The position numbers and the translations under genes were made by a program. DNA of 64,000 nucleotides, taken from positions 4,650,001 through 4,714,000 of the forward strand of contig NZ_CP014137.1 in NCBI RefSeq assembly GCF_002291445.1, given 5' to 3'. Shown piece after piece: positions 24,963 to 34,891 of this stretch. Numbering within the stretch: position 1 is the first letter of the stretch; the number at the start of each line of letters is the position of its first letter. This DNA is from Brenneria goodwinii (GTDB taxonomy: Bacteria > Pseudomonadota > Gammaproteobacteria > Enterobacterales > Enterobacteriaceae). The notes under the pieces were generated by a model. That model had not been told where the DNA came from, did not search any database, and worked only from the letters and a program-made list of their open reading frames with translations.

Positions 24963-26435
24963 CTATTCACAGCTCACGCCGGTCGGCCAGCGTAAAGCGT
25001 AAGGGCCGTGAACGGCCGGAGGCTCTGGAAATGCGCGCAGTAATGCCAGGTAGAGCAGTGTCGCCAGGCCGAGCGTAACCGGCAGGCTGACGTCGATACC
25101 GCCGGCTAGGTCGCCAAATGGGCCGACGAACTGCCCCGGAATGTTGACCAGGCTCAGCCCCGCTCCCGCGCTGGGGATCCAGGCGCCGAGTCCGCGCCAG
25201 TTCCAGCCATGGTGAAACCAGTAGCGGCCGCCGCGCTGGCCGCGTGTGAAAACTTGCAGGTCATCCGCATGGTAGAAACCCCGGCGCACAATCAGCCCGA
25301 TGATCATGATCACTATCCATGGTGAGGTACAGGTGACGATCAGCACCGCGAAAGTGGAAACACTTTGCACCAGATTAAAGGCAAAGCGGCCGATGAAGAT
25401 GAAAGTGATTGCGGCTACGCCGATGAGGAGCGTCGCCTGGGCGCGGCTGAGCAGGCGCGGGAATATGCTCGACATGTCGAGACCGGTGCCGTAGAGGGCG
25501 GTGGTGCCGGTGGACATGCCGCCAATGATGGCGATCAGGCATACCGGCAGGAAGAACCAGATCGGAGAGACGGCCAACAGTCCGCCGACGTAGTTGTTAT
25601 CCGCCACGTACTGCGGCGCATGGGTCGCCACCACCGATGCCGTGCACAACCCAAATACGAACGGGATCAGCGTGGCCAACTGCGCGGCGAACACCGCCGT
25701 CATGATGCGGATCTTGGCGGTATGCCGCGGGATGTAGCGCGACCAGTCTCCCAGAAAGGCGCCGAATGAGATTGGGTTGCTCATGGTCAGCAGTATCGCG
25801 CCGATAAATGCGGCCCAGAATCCCGGTTCGCCCAACGCCAGGCTGCCGCTAAACCCGGGATCGAACGTGCCGCTAAAGGCGAATACGCCAAGCAGGAACA
25901 TTAGGCTGGAGGCGAAGACGGCGATTTTGTTGACCCACAGCATGAAGCGAAAACCGTAGATGCACACGATCAGGACGAGCATGGCGAACATCCCGTAGGC
26001 CAGGCCCAGCGTGACGTCATTTTCCGCAACGCCCAGCAGGCGGTGGGCACCGCCGATAAGGGCGTCGCCCGAGCTCCAGACAGATAGGGAGAAAAACGCC
26101 ACGGCGGTCAGCAGTGACAGGAAGGAACCTACAATACGGCCGTGGACGCCAAAATGTGCGCCGGAGGACACCGCGTTGTTGGTGCCGTTGAGCGCGCCGA
26201 AGATGCCCATCGGCGCCAGGATCAGCGCGCCAGTGACGACGCCGATGATTATAGCCAGGAAGCCTGCCTGGAAAGAGAGGCCGAAGAGAATAGGGAAACT
26301 GCCCAGCACCGAAGTGGCGAAAGTATTGGCGCCGCCAAACGTGAGACGGAAAAGATCCAGCGGCGAGGCATCGCGCCGATCGTCAGGTATCTGTTCGATG
26401 CCGAAGGTTTCGATGGTCATAGGAGAATGTGACAT
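24963..26435 (-). CDS. NCS1-family permease (purine/cytosine/allantoin type)
   Basis: 490-residue, about 12-helix nucleobase:cation symporter-1 family protein. Family signs: the N-terminal GIEQIPDDRRDASPLDLFRLTFGGANTFATS segment, MSNPISFGAFLGDWSRYIP in the middle, and GTGLDMSSIFPRLLSRAQA later. ATG at 26435 (MSHSPMTIE) with AGAGGCG upstream is preferred to an ATG seven codons earlier. It follows a ureohydrolase gene on the same strand, so the cargo may be a guanidino or ureido compound rather than a nucleobase; this is inferred from context. Confidence 0.88.
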   Translation of the reverse strand: MSHSPMTIETFGIEQIPDDRRDASPLDLFRLTFGGANTFATSVLGSFPILFGLSFQAGFLAIIIGVVTGALILAPMGIFGALNGTNNAVSSGAHFGVHGRIVGSFLSLLTAVAFFSLSVWSSGDALIGGAHRLLGVAENDVTLGLAYGMFAMLVLIVCIYGFRFMLWVNKIAVFASSLMFLLGVFAFSGTFDPGFSGSLALGEPGFWAAFIGAILLTMSNPISFGAFLGDWSRYIPRHTAKIRIMTAVFAAQLATLIPFVFGLCTASVVATHAPQYVADNNYVGGLLAVSPIWFFLPVCLIAIIGGMSTGTTALYGTGLDMSSIFPRLLSRAQATLLIGVAAITFIFIGRFAFNLVQSVSTFAVLIVTCTSPWIVIMIIGLIVRRGFYHADDLQVFTRGQRGGRYWFHHGWNWRGLGAWIPSAGAGLSLVNIPGQFVGPFGDLAGGIDVSLPVTLGLATLLYLALLRAFPEPPAVHGPYALRWPTGVSCE

Positions 26436-26554
26436 AATCGCCTCTGATAGCGTCAAGGTCCGCGCCGTATCGCGTGACGGACGGCTGATTTCAGGTACGG
26501 TCCGGCAAGTGCTCGTGGCAGGCTAGCCGGCCACGAGCACCTCTGCCTCCGCGC

Positions 26555-27505
26555 TCATCGTTGCGCCACTCCCGGCAGCACACACAGCATTTCATACAGC
26601 AGGTTGGCGCCCATTTGGGCGGTCATGCCGCTAATATCGTAGGGCGGCGAAACCTCCACCAGATCGCAGCCCACCAGATTAAGTCCCCGGCAGCCGCGCA
26701 CAATCTCCAGCCCCTGCACCGAGGTCAGCCCGCCCACTTCAGGCGTGCCGGTGCCGGGCGCCCAGGCCGGATCGAGGCTATCGATATCGTAAGAAAGGTA
26801 TACCGGGCCGTCGCCCATCCGGGCGCGTACTTCCTCCATCAACGGCGTCAGGCTGCGGTGCCAACACTGTTCGGCCGGGATCAGGCGAAATCCCTGATCG
26901 ACGCCCCACTGGAAATCTTCGCTGGTGTAACCCTGGGCCCGCTGACCGATTTGCACCACGCGCCGGCAGTCCAGCAGTCCTTCTTCCACCGCCCGGCGGA
27001 ACGTGGTGCCGTGGGCGATCTTTTCGCCGAACATCTCATCGTTGGTATCCGTATGCGCATCCACGTGGATCAGGCCGACCGGGCCGTGCTTCTTCGTTAA
27101 CGCGCGCAGGATCGGCAGCGTGATGGTATGATCGCCGCCCAGCGTCAGCGGGATCAGCGGCCAGTCGTTGAGCGCGGTGTAGTAGTCTTCGATGATGTCC
27201 ACCGATTTCAGCAGGCTGTAGGTGTTGATCGGCACATCGCCCAGATCGCCCACTTGCAGGGAGTCGAACGGCGCGGCGCCGGTCGCCATGTTGTAGGGGC
27301 GGATCATCACTGACTCACTGCGGATATGGCGCGGTCCGTAGCGGGTTCCGGCGCGCTGGGAGGCGCCTATATCCAGCGGAATGCCGATAAAGGCGGCATC
27401 CAGACCCTGCGGGCCGTCGCTGTAAGGCAGACGCATCATCGTGGCGCGTCCGGCGAAACGCGGCATTTCGTTGCCGCCCTGAGGTTGCGGATACTGTTTT
27501 TCCAT
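26555..27505 (-). CDS. Ureohydrolase, guanidinobutyrase/guanidinopropionase-like
   Basis: 316-residue urea-releasing metallohydrolase with H126 (LGGDHT), D149, H151 and D153 (VDAHTDTND), D240 and D242 (SYDIDSLDP). The N-terminal MPRFAGRATMMRLPY and DTNDEMFG segments resemble Pseudomonas GbuA/GpuA (PRFAG..TFMRLP, DTNDRYFG) more than E. coli SpeB, so 4-guanidinobutyrate or 3-guanidinopropionate are likely substrates. A GTG two codons upstream could also start it. It opens the leftward array (NCS1 permease, importer, urease) and is divergent from a LysR gene, as gbuA is from its regulator in Pseudomonas. Urea made here can go to the downstream urease. Confidence 0.87.
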   Translation of the reverse strand: MEKQYPQPQGGNEMPRFAGRATMMRLPYSDGPQGLDAAFIGIPLDIGASQRAGTRYGPRHIRSESVMIRPYNMATGAAPFDSLQVGDLGDVPINTYSLLKSVDIIEDYYTALNDWPLIPLTLGGDHTITLPILRALTKKHGPVGLIHVDAHTDTNDEMFGEKIAHGTTFRRAVEEGLLDCRRVVQIGQRAQGYTSEDFQWGVDQGFRLIPAEQCWHRSLTPLMEEVRARMGDGPVYLSYDIDSLDPAWAPGTGTPEVGGLTSVQGLEIVRGCRGLNLVGCDLVEVSPPYDISGMTAQMGANLLYEMLCVLPGVAQR

Positions 27506-27665
27506 TATCACTGTTTCCCACGTCGACTACGGCCGGATATGTGCCGGCCACGGATTAGTGGGAAAATAGTGCGGTAGACGATGGGCGGGAAAAAATAGCA
27601 GAATACAAAAAATCAGTTCAGTAATTTGAAAACTAACCGTCTCTCTTCCTTGCGGAAACAGTGTG

Positions 27666-28574
27666 ATGTCCATTGGAAAACTGCCTAATCTGCGCTTGCT
27701 GCATATTTTCGCCACCGTGGCGAAACACCAGGGCTATGCCCGCGCCCAGCAGGAACTTAACTTGACGATTTCCGCCATCAGCAACTACATGAGCGAATTG
27801 GAAGAGAAGCTGGGATTCGTACTCTGCCGGCGCGGTCGGGGTGGTTTCGCGCTGACCCCAAAAGGGGAGGCGTTTTTGCAGCAGACGCTGTATCTAATGA
27901 ACAATCTGGAAAATTTTGATCGCTATACCGCGACGCTACAGGGAGAACAGGGCGGGGTTTTGCGCCTTGGCGTGCTTGACGCCACGGTCACCGATCCGGT
28001 GCTCTCCATCGCCGACGCCATCGGCCGTTTCAGCGACCGGTTTCCTTTGGTGCACATCAACCTGCAAATCAAAAGCCCGCACGCGCTGCTGCAAGGCATT
28101 CTGGATAACGAACTGGATGTGGCGGTGGGCAATTTCCCGCTACAGGGCAACAGCGTGATCGCTCATCCGCTGTACCGAGAACAGCATTGGCTGTATTGCA
28201 GCGATCAACACGAGCTGTTCGACGTGGCGCATCCAAAAGCGGCGCATGTCGCCCAGATGCGAATGGTAACGCGCAGCTACTGGAGCTCGTCGGATTTGGG
28301 CAAGCGGGGCTTCAAGCAGAGCACCGCCACCGTGGAAAGTATGGAGGCGCAGCTGCTGTTGATCCTGTCGGGAAAATATATCGGCTATTTGCCCGAGCAT
28401 TACGCGCTGCCCTGGGTGCAGAGGCGGCGGCTGCGCGCGCTGCTGCCCACCGACTATGGCTATCAGGCGCCGTTTTCGCTGATCTTCCGCCGCGGGCGCA
28501 GCAAAGAAGTATTGATTCGTGCGATACGCGACCTGCTGCGTTCGTCCTCCAAGGCGCAGCGCACCCGGCTATGA
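27666..28574 (+). CDS. LysR-family transcriptional regulator
   Basis: 302-residue LysR regulator with an N-terminal winged helix-turn-helix (IFATVAKHQGYARAQQELNLTISAISNYMSELEEKLGFVLC) and a C-terminal effector domain. It is divergent from the guanidinobutyrase-like gene with a 160-bp shared AT-rich control region, the classical arrangement for a LysR activator of that operon. The ATG at 27666 or the GTG immediately before it is the start. Confidence 0.9.
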   Translation: MSIGKLPNLRLLHIFATVAKHQGYARAQQELNLTISAISNYMSELEEKLGFVLCRRGRGGFALTPKGEAFLQQTLYLMNNLENFDRYTATLQGEQGGVLRLGVLDATVTDPVLSIADAIGRFSDRFPLVHINLQIKSPHALLQGILDNELDVAVGNFPLQGNSVIAHPLYREQHWLYCSDQHELFDVAHPKAAHVAQMRMVTRSYWSSSDLGKRGFKQSTATVESMEAQLLLILSGKYIGYLPEHYALPWVQRRRLRALLPTDYGYQAPFSLIFRRGRSKEVLIRAIRDLLRSSSKAQRTRL

Positions 28575-28612
28575 TGATGAAAAGGAGGCTGGCGGCCGGT
28601 GTGTTTGATCGA

Positions 28613-28814
28613 CAAAACCAAAGGTTTTTCAGACTGCTGACAAAGCCCCTAAATATACCTCTGTCATCCTTCACGGCCCCAGCGCGGTCATTCCCGCAGT
28701 AGTAGGCGGGAATCTCCTGCTGAAACCGTAAACAGCCATTGGCTGATTCCCGCCTACGCGGGAATGACGGGTTTGGGAAGGTTTGTCATCAACCTCCAAA
28801 ACCAAAGGTTTTTC
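28613..28814. repeat. Composite repeat region after the LysR gene
   Basis: Two identical 18-nt direct repeats CAAAACCAAAGGTTTTTC (28613-28630 and 28797-28814) enclose a large inverted repeat: GTCATTCCCGC...GGCGGGAATC at 28687-28714 and its reverse complement at 28745-28768. ATTCCCGC/GCGGGAAT elements of this kind are common dispersed repeats (compare dRS3-like sequences). The region marks the right edge of the nickel/urease island, just before the glycogen operon. Confidence 0.65.
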
Positions 28815-29320
28815 TGTCATGCTTATGCCGTTCGCGGCATGGCGTGCGTCAAAGCTGAATCGTTATTTTCGCGTTTCCGGCGACGCGGTGATGGTGAGTC
28901 GAACACTCTCCTTAATATGGTTTTTCAGGCCGATAATGTTCGTAATGCCTTAATTAATCGGTGATATTTAAATTTATTCTTAAATAGAATTTTCTCTCTC
29001 CGTATCATGCGTATTTTAATCAATGTGTGCTAAAACCTCCCTTGTATAACTTATTTGTATAATAGAAATACAAAATTTCGGTGCCGCCTCAGATATTTTC
29101 CGCTTAATTGTCTACGCTAAATAGGTGAATGCTGTTAAATGAATTATTTTGCACTGTAAATTATTTTTTTATGTAGTTATTTATTAGCGAGCATTTACAA
29201 TTAATTGTTTTTATTGGTTTTGTTATGGGTTTCGATAAGCGGAAAATATAAGCGCATCACTATAGGTTGTTTATATAACATATTTATTTAATTCAAATGG
29301 TTAATCAGAGGATGAATACC
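28815..29320. promoter_or_regulatory. AT-rich region upstream of glgB
   Basis: About 500 bp, strongly AT-rich from 28960, holding the presumed glg operon promoter. A TATAAT hexamer occurs at 29058-29063 but without a convincing -35 element at the right distance. A 66-codon frame across 28764-28964 has no features of a gene. No CRP or RpoS site could be assigned with confidence. Confidence 0.4.
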
Positions 29321-31498
29321 ATGCTGGAGTTTTCTGATGCGATTAATTCACTTATTTCCGGGCATTATGCTGACCCATTTTCTCTATTGGGCATGCACAA
29401 AACCTCACATGGAATCGAGGTGCGGGCATTATTACCTGATGCTCAGGCGGCGTGGGTGATAGAGGCCCATAACGGCCGTAAAGTGGCGCAATTGTCGCGT
29501 TATGATGAGCGCGGTTTTTTTTGCGCCGTGTTGCCGCGAAGAAAAAATTTGTTTCATTATCAGTTGGCTGTGACCTGGCAACAGGAAACCTATCTGATTG
29601 AGGATCCTTATCGGTTCGGCCCGCTGTTACAGGATCTGGATATCTGGCTATTGGCGGAAGGGACGCATTTACGCCCTTATGAGCGCCTGGGCGCGCATTT
29701 GGAAACGCTGGACGGCGTGGCCGGCACCCGCTTTTCCGTCTGGGCGCCGAATGCGCAGCGGGTTTCCGTCGTCGGCCAGTTCAATTTCTGGGACGGACGC
29801 CGCCACCCTATGCGTTTACGCAAAGAAAACGGTATCTGGGAGCTGTTTCTGCCCGCCGTAACGCAGGGCGAGTTATATAAATATGAGATGATCGACAGCC
29901 ACGGCAACGTCCGCCTGAAAGCCGATCCTTACGCTTTCGAAGCGCAGATGCGTCCGGATACCGCTTCGCTGATTACCCCCCTGCCGGAGAAAGTGCCGCT
30001 TAATGAAGCGCGTCGTCAGGCTAACGCATTACAGGCGCCGATTTCCATTTATGAAGTTCATCTCGGCTCCTGGCGTAGACATACGGATAACAATTTCTGG
30101 CTCAGCTATCAGGAACTGGCGGAACAGCTTATCGCCTATATCAAGGAGATGGGGTTCACGCATATTGAGCTGATGCCCATCAATGAACACCCGTTTGACG
30201 GCAGTTGGGGCTATCAGCCGCTCGGTCTGTATGCGCCGACGCGCCGTTTCGGCACGCCGCAGGATTTCAGAAAATTTATCGACGCCTTTCATGAGGCGGG
30301 CATCAACGTCCTGCTGGACTGGGTGCCGGGGCATTTCCCCGGCGATGAGTATGGCCTGGCGCAGTTTGACGGCACGGCGCTGTATGAATATGCCGACCCG
30401 CGCGAAGGTTATCATCAGGACTGGAATACCCTGATCTACAACTATGGCCGTCATGAAGTCCGCAACTATTTGGCGGGAAATGCCCTGTTCTGGATGGAGC
30501 ACTACGGTATCGACGGGCTGCGGGTGGATGCCGTCGCCTCGATGATTTACCGCGACTACAGCCGCAGGGAAGGCCAGTGGGTGCCGAATCACTATGGCGG
30601 CAGAGAGAATCTCGAAGCGATCGCTTTCCTGCGCTACACCAACCAGATGCTCGGCCATGCCGCCCCGGCCGCCATTACCGTGGCGGAAGAGTCGACCGAC
30701 TATCCCGGCGTGACCCTTCCCCCGGACTGCAATGGGCTGGGATTCCATTACAAATGGAACATGGGCTGGATGCACGACACCCTGACCTATATGCAGCACG
30801 ATCCGGTGCACCGCAAATACCACCATGATTTGCTGACGTTCGGCATGCTGTACGCCTACAGCGAAAACTTCGTCCTGCCGCTTTCTCACGATGAAGTGGT
30901 GCACGGCAAGCGCTCTCTGCTGGATCGGATGCCCGGCGACGCCTGGCAGAAATTCGCCAATCTGCGGGCTTACTACGGTTTTATGTGGGCCTATCCCGGT
31001 AAGAAATTGCTGTTTATGGGATGCGAATTCGCCCAGGGGCGCGAATGGAATTACGACGCCAGTCTGGATTGGCACCTGCTGGACGAGCCGGAAGGCTGGC
31101 ATCGCGGCGTGCAACATCTGGTGCGCGATCTCAACCACTGCTATCGCCGGCAGCCGCCGCTCTACCAATTGGATTTCCAGCCGCAGGGATTCGAATGGCT
31201 GGTGGTGGATGACCGGGAAAACTCGGTGTTTGCTTTTGTGCGGCGCGATGAGCAGGGCAATGAAGTGCTGGTGGTCAGTAACTTTACCCCGGTTCCGCGT
31301 TATGGCTATCGCATCGGCATTAATCAGCCCGGCCGCTGGCGGGAAATCATCAACACCGACTCCCATTACTACCACGGCGGCAATTTGGGCAATGAAGGCC
31401 CGGTTCACAGCGAAGATATCGGTAGTCATCAGCGGCCGCAGTCGCTGGTGCTGACCATTCCTCCATTGGCGACGTTGTATTTGGCGAGGGAGGCATGA
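29321..31498 (+). CDS. glgB: 1,4-alpha-glucan branching enzyme
   Basis: 725-residue GH13 enzyme (E. coli 728) that makes alpha-1,6 branches in glycogen. Two N-terminal CBM48-like modules (VWAPNAQRVSVVGQFNFWDGRRHPM) precede the (beta/alpha)8 domain with nucleophile D in GLRVDAVASM, acid E in VAEESTDYPG and the third aspartate in LSHDEVVHG. The frame opens at 29297, but the ATG at 29321 (MLEFSDAIN) has CAGAGG nine bases upstream. It is the first gene of the glgBXCAP operon and abuts glgX with no gap. Confidence 0.97.
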   Translation: MLEFSDAINSLISGHYADPFSLLGMHKTSHGIEVRALLPDAQAAWVIEAHNGRKVAQLSRYDERGFFCAVLPRRKNLFHYQLAVTWQQETYLIEDPYRFGPLLQDLDIWLLAEGTHLRPYERLGAHLETLDGVAGTRFSVWAPNAQRVSVVGQFNFWDGRRHPMRLRKENGIWELFLPAVTQGELYKYEMIDSHGNVRLKADPYAFEAQMRPDTASLITPLPEKVPLNEARRQANALQAPISIYEVHLGSWRRHTDNNFWLSYQELAEQLIAYIKEMGFTHIELMPINEHPFDGSWGYQPLGLYAPTRRFGTPQDFRKFIDAFHEAGINVLLDWVPGHFPGDEYGLAQFDGTALYEYADPREGYHQDWNTLIYNYGRHEVRNYLAGNALFWMEHYGIDGLRVDAVASMIYRDYSRREGQWVPNHYGGRENLEAIAFLRYTNQMLGHAAPAAITVAEESTDYPGVTLPPDCNGLGFHYKWNMGWMHDTLTYMQHDPVHRKYHHDLLTFGMLYAYSENFVLPLSHDEVVHGKRSLLDRMPGDAWQKFANLRAYYGFMWAYPGKKLLFMGCEFAQGREWNYDASLDWHLLDEPEGWHRGVQHLVRDLNHCYRRQPPLYQLDFQPQGFEWLVVDDRENSVFAFVRRDEQGNEVLVVSNFTPVPRYGYRIGINQPGRWREIINTDSHYYHGGNLGNEGPVHSEDIGSHQRPQSLVLTIPPLATLYLAREA

Positions 31499-33469
31499 AT
31501 GACGGTATTGCAGGCGGGCGGCCCGGCGCCGCTGGGGGCGAGCTTTGATGGCGAAGGCGTTAATTTCGCGCTGTTTTCGGCACAGGCGCAGCGGGTGGAA
31601 CTCTGTCTGTTCGATGAGCGCCAGCAGGAGCAGCGGCTGGAATTAACCGCGCGCAGCGGCGATATCTGGCACGGCTATCTGCCCGGCGCCAGGCCGGGAT
31701 TACGCTATGGCTTCCGCGTGGACGGCCCTTTTGAACCCGCGCAAGGCTTGCGCTTTAACCCGAATAAGCTGCTGCTGGATCCCTGCGCCCGCCAGTTGGA
31801 CGGCTGGATCGTGGATGACGCCAGTCTGCAAGGCGGCGTCGAACAACGTGATGAGCGCGACAGCGCGGCGGTGATGGCCAAATGCGTCGTCACCGCCGAG
31901 GATTACGATTGGCAAGACGATCGCTATCCGCAAATTCCCTGGCATCAGACCGTGATTTATGAGGCCCACGTGCGCGGGTTGACCCAGCTTCACCCCGATA
32001 TCCCGGCTGCGATGCGCGGCAGCTACGCGGCGCTGGGGCATCCGGTGATGATCGATTATTTGCAGCGCCTGGGGATTACCGCGCTGGAGCTGCTGCCCGT
32101 GCAGCAACACGCCGACGAACCCCGGCTTCAGCAGATGGGGCTGCGCAACTACTGGGGCTATAACGTGCTGCTGCCGTTTGCGGTGGATAACGGTCTGGCC
32201 TCCGGCGAGGATGCGCTGAACGAATTCCGGGATGCGGTAAAAGCGCTGCATCAGGCCGGTATTGAAGTCATTCTGGACGTGGTGTTTAACCACAGCGCCG
32301 AGCTGGATGTAGAAGGGCCGACGCTCTCTCTGCGCGGTATCGATAACCGCAGCTATTACTGGCTGGGCGAACAGGGCGAATACCACAACTGGACGGGCTG
32401 CGGCAACACGCTGCGCCTTGATCATCCGACGACGATCGATTGGGTGATCGGCTGCCTGCGCTTTTGGCGCGAAGTCTGCCACGTCGACGGTTTCCGTTTT
32501 GATCTGGCGACGGTGCTGGGGCGCACGCCGGATTTTAACCCGTCGGCGCCATTACTGATGGCGATGAAAAACGATCGGCTGCTTCAGGGATGCAAATTGA
32601 TTGCCGAACCTTGGGATCTGGGCGCCGGCGGCTATCGACTGGGACAATTCCCGGCGCCGTTCGCCGAGTGGAGCGACCGCTATCGCGACGATATGCGCCG
32701 CTTCTGGCTGCACGGCGATATCCCGCTTGGCGTTTTCGCCCGCCGTTTCGCCGCCTCCAGCGACATCTTCCAGCATCACGATCGCCTGCCTTACGCCTCC
32801 GTCAACAAACTGACCGCCCATGACGGCTTCACCCTGCGCGATCTGGTGAGCTTTAACCATAAGCACAATCAGGCCAACGGTGAAAACAACCGCGACGGCG
32901 CCGACAACAATTACAGCCATAACCACGGCACGGAAGGGCTGGATGCCGATGAGGAGACGCAACGGCGCCGCCGCGCCAGCCAGCGGGCGCTGCTGACGAC
33001 GCTGCTGCTCTCGCAGGGTACGCCCATGCTGCTGGCGGGAGACGAACACGGGCACAGTCAGCAGGGCAATAACAATGCCTATTGCCAGGATAACGAATTG
33101 ACCTGGCTGCACTGGGATGAGGCCGATCGCGAGTTGGCGGCGTTTACCGCCGGGTTAATTCACCTGCGCCGCAGGATACCGGCGTTGCAGCAGGAAGGAT
33201 GGTGGCGGGAGGACGACAGCGCCGTGCAATGGTTGGATAGAACCGGGCAGCCTTTGACGCCGCAGCAATGGGAACAGGGAGAACATCAGTTACAAGTTTT
33301 GTTTTCCGAGGGTTGGCTATTGTTGATTAACGCCAGCCCGCAGGCCGGGGATTTTAACCTGCCGTCAGGACAGTGGAAGGTTTCGCCGCCCTTCAATGAA
33401 GAAGATGACCGGATCGGCGATGGGGTATGGCAAGGGAATGCACAGGCTGTCTGTATCCTTACAAAATAA
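31499..33469 (+). CDS. glgX: Glycogen debranching enzyme
   Basis: 656-residue GH13 isoamylase-type enzyme (E. coli 657) that hydrolyses alpha-1,6 linkages of phosphorylase-limit branches. CBM48 N-terminal module (LGASFDGEGVNFALFSAQA) and catalytic segments VDGFRFDLATVLG, LIAEPWDLGAGGY and LTAHDGFTLRDLVSF are intact. The ATG directly follows the glgB stop, indicating coupling. Its site specificity for short outer chains prevents futile degradation during synthesis (known for E. coli GlgX). Confidence 0.97.
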   Translation: MTVLQAGGPAPLGASFDGEGVNFALFSAQAQRVELCLFDERQQEQRLELTARSGDIWHGYLPGARPGLRYGFRVDGPFEPAQGLRFNPNKLLLDPCARQLDGWIVDDASLQGGVEQRDERDSAAVMAKCVVTAEDYDWQDDRYPQIPWHQTVIYEAHVRGLTQLHPDIPAAMRGSYAALGHPVMIDYLQRLGITALELLPVQQHADEPRLQQMGLRNYWGYNVLLPFAVDNGLASGEDALNEFRDAVKALHQAGIEVILDVVFNHSAELDVEGPTLSLRGIDNRSYYWLGEQGEYHNWTGCGNTLRLDHPTTIDWVIGCLRFWREVCHVDGFRFDLATVLGRTPDFNPSAPLLMAMKNDRLLQGCKLIAEPWDLGAGGYRLGQFPAPFAEWSDRYRDDMRRFWLHGDIPLGVFARRFAASSDIFQHHDRLPYASVNKLTAHDGFTLRDLVSFNHKHNQANGENNRDGADNNYSHNHGTEGLDADEETQRRRRASQRALLTTLLLSQGTPMLLAGDEHGHSQQGNNNAYCQDNELTWLHWDEADRELAAFTAGLIHLRRRIPALQQEGWWREDDSAVQWLDRTGQPLTPQQWEQGEHQLQVLFSEGWLLLINASPQAGDFNLPSGQWKVSPPFNEEDDRIGDGVWQGNAQAVCILTK

Positions 33470-33486
33470 ATAAGAAGGAGTGAGTC

Positions 33487-34764
33487 ATGGTGAGTAATGA
33501 CAAAAACGATCCCCTGATGTTGGCAAGACAATTGCCGTTGAAATCTGTGGCGTTAATTCTGGCGGGGGGCCGGGGAACCCGACTGAAAGATTTGACGGCG
33601 TTGCGGGCCAAGCCCGCCGTTCATTTCGGCGGTAAATTCCGCATTATCGATTTCGCCCTGTCCAACTGTCTCAATTCCGGTATCCGGCGCATCGGGGTGA
33701 TTACCCAGTATCAGTCGCATACGCTGGTGCAGCATATTCAGCGCGGCTGGTCTTTCCTGAATGTGGAAATGAACGAGTTTATCGATCTGCTGCCCGCGCA
33801 GCAGCGAAATTCGACCGAACACTGGTATCGCGGCACCGCCGATGCGGTCTGTCAGAACCTGGATATCATTCGCCGCTACCGGGCTGAATACGTGGTGATA
33901 CTGGCCGGCGATCATATCTACAAGATGGATTACTCGCGCATGCTGATCGACCACGTCGAGAAAGGGGCGGAGTGCACCGTGGCCTGCCTGCCGGTACCGC
34001 TAAAAGAGGCCAGCGCTTTTGGCGTGATGAGCGTCGATAAGCAGCACCGGGTCCTCGACTTCGCGGAAAAACCGGCGCAGCCGATAGCGATGCCGGATAA
34101 CCCGGATATGGCGCTGGCGAGCATGGGAATCTACGTTTTTAACGCGGACTACCTGTACCGCTTGTTGGAAGAAGATGTCTGCTTGACGGAGTCCAACCAT
34201 GATTTCGGCCAGGATTTGATCCCCAAAATCGTCGCGCAGCGTTCCGCCTGGGCGCATCCCTTTACGCTGTCCTGCGTCACGTCGGGCGATAGCGACCGCC
34301 CTTACTGGCGGGATGTCGGCACGCTGGAAGCCTATTGGCAGGCGAATCTTGATCTGGCGTCCGTGACGCCGGAACTGGATATGTATGACCGTACCTGGCC
34401 GATTCGCTCAGCGATTGAGTCACTGCCGCCGGCCAAATTCGTGCAGGACCATTCCGGCAGCCACGGCATGACCATGAACTCGCTGGTTTCCGGCGGCAGC
34501 ATTATTTCCGGTTCGGTGGTGACCAACTCGGTGTTGTTTCCCCGCGTGCGGGTTAATTCGTTTTGCAATATCGATTCAACGGTGCTGTTGCCGGACGTCA
34601 CCGTCGGGCGATCCTGCCGTTTACGCCGCTGCGTCATCGACCGCGCCTGCCAACTCCCGGACGGCACGATCATCGGCGAGAACGCGGAAGAGGACAGCCG
34701 CCGGTTTTATCGATCGGAAGAAGGGATCGTGTTGGTGACGAGGGCCATGCTGGAAACGAGGTAA
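33487..34764 (+). CDS. glgC: Glucose-1-phosphate adenylyltransferase
   Basis: 425-residue ADP-glucose pyrophosphorylase (E. coli 431), the rate-controlling step of glycogen synthesis, allosterically activated by fructose-1,6-bisphosphate in enterics. Nucleotidyltransferase motif LILAGGRGTRLKDLT, the activator-region RAKPAVHFGGKFRIIDFALSN, catalytic WYRGTADAV and LAGDHIYKMDY, and a left-handed beta-helix C-terminal domain. GAAGGAG upstream of the ATG is strong; it lies 17 bp after glgX. Confidence 0.97.
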   Translation: MVSNDKNDPLMLARQLPLKSVALILAGGRGTRLKDLTALRAKPAVHFGGKFRIIDFALSNCLNSGIRRIGVITQYQSHTLVQHIQRGWSFLNVEMNEFIDLLPAQQRNSTEHWYRGTADAVCQNLDIIRRYRAEYVVILAGDHIYKMDYSRMLIDHVEKGAECTVACLPVPLKEASAFGVMSVDKQHRVLDFAEKPAQPIAMPDNPDMALASMGIYVFNADYLYRLLEEDVCLTESNHDFGQDLIPKIVAQRSAWAHPFTLSCVTSGDSDRPYWRDVGTLEAYWQANLDLASVTPELDMYDRTWPIRSAIESLPPAKFVQDHSGSHGMTMNSLVSGGSIISGSVVTNSVLFPRVRVNSFCNIDSTVLLPDVTVGRSCRLRRCVIDRACQLPDGTIIGENAEEDSRRFYRSEEGIVLVTRAMLETR

Positions 34765-34891
34765 TCGGAAAATCAGACTGGCGACACCCGGTTGTCATCC
34801 TCGCCGTGGTCTTGGGAATACGACCACCGCCATCCTCGCGGGAATGGCGGGTAACAAGAGGTAATGACGTTGGAACAATACAGGAGTGAGA
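34765..34891. repeat. Degenerate GTCATYCYCG-type repeat between glgC and glgA
   Basis: 127 bp without a gene. Bases 34792-34852 contain GTCATCCTCGCCGTGGT and an inverted partner ACCACCGCCATCCTCGCGGG, resembling the ATTCCCGC repeats at 28687-28768 in decayed form. It would form a hairpin within the glg mRNA. The glgA ribosome site (ACAGGAGTGAG) follows. Confidence 0.4.

Noticed and set aside
28764..28964. 66-codon frame upstream of glgB
   Set aside because: It lies partly in repeats and has neither a good ribosome site nor any recognisable protein feature.
30029..31429. 466-codon open frame antisense to glgB
   Set aside because: It mirrors the codon structure of glgB, has no recognisable domain, and glgB is fully supported by motifs. 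High GC at third positions creates long antisense frames.
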